From: Anticarsia gemmatalis
Lineage: Eukaryota; Arthropoda; Insecta; Lepidoptera; Erebidae
DNA: 64,000 bases
NCBI RefSeq assembly: GCF_050436995.1
Contig: NC_134764.1
Span: forward strand, 7,068,001 to 7,132,000
Direction of reading: 5' to 3'
Shown here piece after piece: positions 58,679 through 64,000 of the stretch. Positions within the stretch are counted from its first letter, which is position 1. Each line of letters opens with the position of its first letter. Below the pieces are notes generated by a model. The model was not told where the DNA came from and ran no database searches. It saw only the letters and a program-made list of their open reading frames with translations. Made by a program: the position numbers and the translations under genes.

Positions 58679-58870
58679 CCGGGAACATTATATAACTCGC
58701 AGATAAATTTTTGAATTACATCAAATATATTTTGTTCCTTCGCTTTATCAATAGATAATTCAACTTCTCCGAATTGAACAAAAGCTTCTTGATATTCTGG
58801 CGATTTCTTCAAAATTTTAAATGGTCTGAGCTGAATTGATGTAGATGCTGCACGGCTACAACTTTTCATT
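58679..58870 (-). pseudogene. Unrecognised protein remnant, inverted upstream half
   Basis: The minus-strand frame contains PFKILKKSPEYQEAFVQFGE, VELSIDKAKEQNIFDVIQKF and ICELYNVPGLK, a protein-like amphipathic composition unlike the chance frames nearby. No start in good context is seen, and the frame runs into the palindrome. I suspect it is the upstream half of the gene whose downstream half is on the plus strand at 58,868-59,330, separated by an inversion. Vaguely similar multi-copy insect hypothetical proteins come to mind, but I cannot name a family. Confidence 0.5.
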
Positions 58871-59330
58871 AACACGTATACAGTCGGCGATGTGAATGAG
58901 AAATTCCACCGGCAAAATGTTAAAAAATTCGACGCAAGTAATTTACCTCCTTGTAAATCTGAATTGCTTCAACAATTTCGACGAGCAAATTATATTGCGG
59001 GTGTCTGGAGTAATGCTCATATAAAGCGTCCTAGCATTTTAAGCCCAGCAAATAAAGGGTGGGTTCTAAAGGATAACCATTATCATTTTAAGTGGTTTGA
59101 TGGTGACCAATTGCCAAGTTTCGTAAGCGAATCACTTGAAAACGAATTAGGTATTTTATTTTAACTATAAATTATTTCAATATACCTACTTGTAACTGTT
59201 TTCAACATCATTACCTACATTTTTTTTTACAGAGAATTCAAGTAACAATGAAGACGATGGTGGAGATGATTTAAATATTCAATTTGATGAGGGAAGTAAG
59301 AGCTCAGATAATGATGATGATGATGAATGA
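58868..59330 (+). pseudogene. Unrecognised protein remnant, downstream half with intron
   Basis: The plus-strand frame reads NTYTVGDVNEKFHRQNVKKF, DASNLPPCKSELLQQFRRAN, YIAGVWSNAHIKRPS, then GWVLKDNHYHFKWFDGDQLP. At 59,150 it meets a donor (TTAG|GTATTTT). An intron at 59,151-59,232 (82 bp) ends in a T-run and TTTTACAG. Splicing restores the frame: the codon formed is GAG, followed by NSSNNEDDGGDDLNIQF, DEGSKSSDNDDDDE and a stop at 59,328-59,330. The Trp/Cys/His-containing body and acidic tail look like a real, recently coding protein. The 5' end is missing or inverted. Function unknown. Confidence 0.55.
59151..59232 (+). other. Predicted 82-bp GT-AG intron
   Basis: GTATTTT donor, polypyrimidine tract, CAG acceptor. 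Without splicing the frame hits a stop within 14 nt; with splicing it stays open for 32 more codons. Phase 1. Confidence 0.65.
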
Positions 59331-59439
59331 CTACAATTTTTATTTCATAATTTTTGTGAATAGTGTAAACCATATCTATTTTTAAAATAATTCCCAAAAT
59401 AATGTTACTTATCTTCCTAAACACTCCAAGTACTTTTAA

Positions 59440-59692
59440 TCTATACTAATTTTATAAAGCTGAGAAGTTTGTTTGTTTGTGTGAACGCGCTAATCTCAGG
59501 AACTACTGGTGCGAATAAAAAAATATTTTACTGTTGGATAGCCTATTTATTGAGAAAAGCTATAAGCTATATATCATCACGCTACGACCAATAGGAGCAG
59601 AGTACCAGTGAAAAATGTTACATAACCCGTTTATGTAACATTTTGACCTATCTCTCTTAAGTGACGCAAGCAAAGATGCGCGGGTCAGCTAG
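59440..59692 (+). mobile_element. Helitron-like family 1 copy in the right arm
   Basis: TC at 59,440 to CTAG at 59,692, between A and T. Mirror image of 58,371-58,623, including the diagnostic variants (gtgcgaataaaaaaatattt, tgttggatagcctatttatt, cataacccgtttatgtaaca). Confidence 0.92.
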
Positions 59693-60201
59693 TATTCAAT
59701 AATTTTTCAATTTTTATTTTTTTAATTCAATTGTTTTTCATTTATGCGTATGAATAATGCTCTTACTCTCGCACTCATAGGGAAAGTTTAATGGCGTCTA
59801 GGGGACAAAGGGCCCCGCGGAATGGTCTGTCCGCATACAGGGGGTCTTAAAATTGTACCTTTAATAACATATATAAAATTTAGGCTTGCTACTATGACGT
59901 AGTTGACCTCATTTTTTAACAACATTTAAGGCGTCTGGCAGAAGTAATGGCCCCGGGAAACGGTCTGGCAATAGTCAATTTTAATTCTACATAATATCAT
60001 TAATAACATATCTGAAAACCAACTTTGCTACTATGACGTAGTTTGGGTCGTTTTTTACGCACCTTCACTCCGCGCTACCTCAGAAACGGCCCCGCTTTCA
60101 AGGTAGTGGATGTGCATACCTCTTAACAGACCCTTTATACTAACAATCCTCAAAATTTCAGCTTTGCTAAAATTACGTAGGTCTGGCAGCTCTGGGATCT
60201 T

Positions 60202-62165
60202 GGTCCATTAGTGTGAAAATTCATTTTAATTCACTAAAAATAGGAGAGTATAGTTGTAAGATAGTTTTCAAACACAATAATTTCCTTCTTTCAATAGTAG
60301 GTATTCCTCTTGTGTACAAAGACCTGACCACTTTCCTTTCTAATTCATTTTAATTTTGACTTTCCGCGTCCTATCTTTGTCAACAAAAACATCTCTTTCC
60401 CAGATGAAAATATAGTTATTTAATAAAGCAAAGTGGTGATTTATTAGGATTTAAATCAATCTGGTTGAGTACATAATCACTCGTGTGGGTGGTGTAGTGT
60501 AAACTACACGTCTTGTGGGACTTTATTGGGCATTTAAAGGCATTTTGATTAAACGACACGACATATTACGACTATCACTGGTAAAAAATAATAGTGTCAA
60601 AAGTGTTTTATAATAACTTAATTATGAAATTCAAAAAATAAATAAGATCAATGTTTCGTAATGTTACAAAAACATCTGACTAATATTATTCTAACTTTTA
60701 CTTAGGGCGTTAACGCTTAAGAGTTAAATCATATGATTAGTACCTATAACATTATTTTGAGAGCAGGTAAAGAATAAAATTATATTAAGATATAATTATT
60801 ATCTACCTTAAGAATCGGATGTTATAAATACCCCTCGTCCTCATTTCCGTATTCGCCTAAAGTGCTAAAAACCTTATGCTACACGTGGCATCGATAACCT
60901 TTTCTAAATCCCTCTGTGGAAACGATTAATAAGCATTTATTCACCTATTGCAAGATACAGTGTCAAGAGAGGATTTTATCTTCTAATAAATTAATTGCAA
61001 TAAACTCATTTTTATCTTCATTTATATACGTCTACAGTCTACAGGAAAGATTTTTGTATAATGACATCACAATTATTACACACGCACATAAAATGTACAC
61101 GCTATATTTTTCCCGTGGGCGTGGGAAAAATACCACTTTTACTATTTTTCACCAACTTAGGTATTACTATTTTTTACAAACTTCATCATATTGGATTCAC
61201 AATCATACATCGTATGAATCGGAATACAGGACAAAACTATTACTTGTCCAAATTTTAACTTCTTAATTTGCGCGATATAAAATCATAATCATTATACCAA
61301 AACCCGAAGCGTATTTACTTTAAAACTTGTCATTTCGTTGTTTAACGCTTACTAAGTAATAAAAGTAAAACAGCGTATGTAGTAGTCAGCTGAAGTAATT
61401 GCTTGCACTTACAATTTCAAGACTGTTTACTCCCTGAGTGCAAGTGCGATGACTAGGACAGCATAAGTCGCTAGCAAGTAAGAGCTCAGTCACTGAACAA
61501 CCTCGGAATTTCAAAGCACAAGTCGAAGCAGACAACAGTAGTTATTTTTTATTCTGTTTTTAGGTTTATTACAATAGTACATTCTTTAGGGCTTAGGCTT
61601 TATGCTTATAGAATAATTTAAGTCTTGGGACAAGAATATCAAATAAATCGTAATGAAAAGTGAAATTATAAATTTCCCATCGTAAGATTTATTTACCACC
61701 GAAATCTCTTAGCAAAATAAATAATATATTGTACTTAAAACTAACTTTATTACAGTAATTCACTACAATTGCAATGCCGACTAAAAGAGTAGGACGTTAC
61801 ACTAAGCCTCTAGGAAAGACTAAGTTAGATTTATTATACTGTTAAAGAGGTTCCTGAACCTTGTATAAAAATAAAATGCCTACGCACAGATTACGGACCT
61901 CTAACTAAATTACTGCCTGTCAAGCCATTGTTCATTTTACCATTTCAGGTTTCATTATAAACGCCAAAATAAATAACAATAAGGCTCTTAAACGTAAGAT
62001 GACCCCGGAATTCAGTTTACTTGTGCACTTAAAGCATTTTTAAGTGTTTTATTAATCTCAAGTTAAGACATGACTAAAAAACTGTTTTATTATGATAAGA
62101 GAGAGTATTATAAACCTGAAGTATATAAAAAATTCTTTTGCAAAAAAGTTGGAATTAAATACTTC
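60202..62165. other. No supported gene
   Basis: A 116-codon frame at 60,916-61,266 and an overlapping 65-codon frame are AT-rich chance frames (Ile, Tyr, Thr, His-rich, no domain). No element ends recognised. Confidence 0.4.
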
Positions 62166-62169
62166 ATTA

Positions 62170-62440
62170 TCACAGAGTGAGAGAGAGCGTTACGCATAGA
62201 AAGAGAAGGTGTTATTTCTGTCCAACTGACTCGTCCTCGCGCCGAGTCGGAGCTCCAAAACTCCGAGTGTACCAGGCGCCTAGACTCGTACAGCAGGTAG
62301 CCGCATTCCACAGCCGACCTCTCCTTCCCTTCCCGGCGGATATGCCAGTCGCGCCGGTCAATGAACTAATTTATAGACAGGGACGGAAACGGGATGCGTG
62401 TTTCTATCTCCCTTTTATTGGTTGTAGCATTACGCCAAAT
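62170..62440. other. GC-richer block, possible repeat or regulatory region
   Basis: gagagagagcgttacgcata, gtcctcgcgccgagtcggag, ccaggcgcctagactcgtac and cagtcgcgccggtcaatgaa make a local GC-rich block. It closes with cccttttattggttgtagca and ttacgcc (an inverted CCAAT word). Frames are open on both strands (67 and 88 codons) without a domain. It may be a dispersed repeat or an upstream exon; I cannot decide. Confidence 0.35.
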
Positions 62441-62444
62441 TGAA

Positions 62445-63185
62445 ACTTAAACGTCAGTGGATAGAGACGTTATTCCTGCTTAAGGGTGCGGCAGGATGCA
62501 GGTAAAAATTATAAGAAAGACCAGATGATTTCCTGCTGTGCCCTATAACGAATTAAGTCACTCAATAAAGCTTCGAATTTCAACTTTATGGCTATTAAGT
62601 TAAAGTTTATAATATGGGTTTTGTGTTATTTTGGTTTTGTTAAAAATGGGGGATAGGAGCGTGAGAAATTCGGGAAGAAACTTCTTCAGAGTTACTAGGC
62701 GTACATGACAGGGTAGGATATGTCGTTCCCACGTTGTTTGGTGGGCTCGTTCTCACGGTTCACTTGTGTTAATAGGTTTCGTAGACAATGTGCGTGTGTT
62801 TGTAACCGATTGAACGGTTTTATAAACTTCAGTTCAGTTGATTAGGTGCTTAAAGGATGCATTTTAAGGCATTTTATGCTTGAAAATTATGAAGGATATT
62901 TTGTTAGCGTTAGAATTTAAAAAGACACTATTAAAAATCGCATAGCTAGTAAGTAATAAAATATTAAGATCAATACACATTAATAGAATTACAAACTTAA
63001 TTAGCCTTAATCAATTAAAATTTAATTACGCAAAATAACTATTATAATAATGATGTCTACACTGAACTGCAATCCTTACTTTCAATCCAAATAATGAATA
63101 AACATTTCTATACCCGATTATTGTACACACCCCAATCAAATTTGGGTCGAACCGCGCGGCAGTCAGGGGGTCGGGGGTGCGAATC
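62445..63185. other. No feature seen
   Basis: AT-rich; the start of a 111-codon minus frame at 63,026-63,361 falls partly on the dispersed repeat and is not supported as a gene. Confidence 0.4.
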
Positions 63186-63190
63186 GAACT

Positions 63191-63293
63191 TATTGGAAGT
63201 ATCGGCAATCGCCGATAATGGATGATTCGTTCGGAAAGTACTAGGGTAGCAGAATGCGGCTGGAGGTGTATCGAACCGATCGATACCCGATAT
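63191..63293 (-). repeat. Dispersed repeat pair, copy 2
   Basis: tattggaagtatcggcaatc, gccgataatgga, cggaaagtactaggg and atcgaaccgatcgatacccg are the reverse-complement counterparts of 52,767-52,872. Flanks are CpG-rich on both sides (gaaccgcgcggcagtcaggg; gtatcgacgcgtacggacat). Confidence 0.7.
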
Positions 63294-63299
63294 TCATGT

Positions 63300-64000
63300 C
63301 TATCTAGCGATAGCACACGTGAGGGGTTGCAACAAGTGTGTGTATCGACGCGTACGGACATTCCGCGTCGAGTTCGATTTTGAAAGCATGGAATCGTGGC
63401 TGGAAAATTTTACTTCAATTGCATTCAGAACATCGCACGAGTAAATTATTTAATATATGTATGAAATTTTGTACGAAAAATAAATATTCATTTCGTTCAT
63501 TTTAAAATTAAACACAAAAATTGTGTTTCTATTTAGAGTAAATTTTAAATAGTCTAAACGTCTATTTAGACAGCGCCTATCGAATATCGTCAATATCTGA
63601 ATAGAATCGAACCTAAGATATTATTATAACAACACTGACGTTAACCTAAGTTAATCAGTAAAATATATTGAAAGCACTTCAGGATTTCACGAAACTTTAA
63701 AGCAAGTAAGTACTTAGAAATGAATGTTACAGGAGTTCACCTTGAGTCATAATTATTAGATAGGTACGCACTCGCAGTTAATTAAAACTTAACTCGACAA
63801 ATAAATGTTTTATACTTTTGGGGACATAAGACAGATAATATATAGTTAATGTAAGCTATACCAATTGTAAAAATAATAATGAAAAGGTTGTTGACTTAAA
63901 AAGCCATATCAAATAATGTGTTGGGATTTCATAGTAATTTAAAACTTCAAATCAAGTAGCATTTATTTGAAAATTGATCCATTCAGAATAAAATCATCCA
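63300..64000. other. No feature seen
   Basis: AT-rich end of the window with no coding frame or recognised repeat. Confidence 0.45.

Larger units (their letters stand above)
56787..60201. mobile_element. Composite long-inverted-repeat element
   Basis: The left arm (56,787-56,861 plus 57,940-58,647, about 783 bp without its insertion) and the right arm (59,416-60,201, 786 bp) are inverted copies with very few differences by eye. Outer termini read AAGATCCCAGAGCTGCCAG. Each arm has three diverged subterminal units with (a/c)ctacgtcat(a/t)(g/t)tagcaa and gccaga words, plus the same Helitron-like insertion. The 768-bp core carries gene remnants. I find no clear target duplication: flanks are gagt and ggtc. 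It may be a foldback-type DNA transposon or an inverted duplication of a segment. The left arm alone carries the Harbinger insertion. Confidence 0.88.

Noticed and set aside
60916..61266. 116-codon plus-strand frame
   Set aside because: Longest ordinary frame in its area but no recognisable motif, and it overlaps another frame of similar quality.
63026..63361. 111-codon minus-strand frame
   Set aside because: Its middle overlaps a dispersed repeat also found at 52,767, where the aligned frame is broken differently, so the open frame is not conserved between copies.

Overview
The window looks like non-coding DNA from a lepidopteran (moth or butterfly) nuclear genome. It is AT-rich, no long conserved protein-coding gene is visible, and one nuclear tRNA gene is present. 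The dispersed repeats are of kinds I associate with Lepidoptera: Helitron-like elements running TC to CTAG, RTE-type non-LTR 3' ends, tRNA-derived and 5S-like SINE fragments, and a 'CAGCAGTGGGAC..AATGGGTT' tail repeat. I cannot resolve family or species. Most longer open frames are chance or repeat frames. The main real coding traces are transposon-derived.

Layout. 1-3,200: AT-rich DNA with a degenerate short-motif array (about 960-3,190), split by a pure 385-bp (AAAAT)77 microsatellite and a near-perfect hairpin at 2,662-2,829. 4,038-4,252: a young foldback MITE with an exact 8-bp target duplication. 4,989-17,000: two complete Helitron-like copies and several fragments, three copies of a 170-bp 'GAGGCGCTGATCA' MITE, two MITE copies of other families and two retroelement tails. 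17,000-28,500: mostly featureless, with SINE and LINE crumbs and one weak exon candidate. 28,589-28,754: a complete tRNA-Arg(TCG) with a T-run terminator and two perfect CRE octamers upstream. 29,000-44,800: sparse repeats. 44,829-50,975: dense nested repeats, including a TIR element, a second Helitron-like family, the fourth 170-bp MITE and two head-to-head Helitron-like copies. 51,252-52,368: a hAT-type element with a perfect 8-bp target duplication and a CpG-rich interior. 52,767-64,000: dispersed repeats around the most interesting object, a 3.4-kb composite at 56,787-60,201.

The composite has arms of about 785 bp in inverted orientation. Each arm carries its own copy of the same Helitron-like insertion, so that insertion predates arm duplication. 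The left arm alone was later hit by a 1.07-kb PIF/Harbinger-type element, and the right arm still shows the empty target. The Harbinger copy is an internal-deletion derivative: a MADF-domain frame runs into it from the left and a frameshifted N-terminal piece of the Harbinger nuclease runs in from the right, on the opposite strand. The core between the arms holds an unrecognised gene remnant with a usable 82-bp intron and an acidic C-terminus, next to an inverted segment that seems to hold the upstream half of the same gene.

Nothing here forms an operon or pathway. The window records layered transposon insertion in intergenic or intronic DNA.
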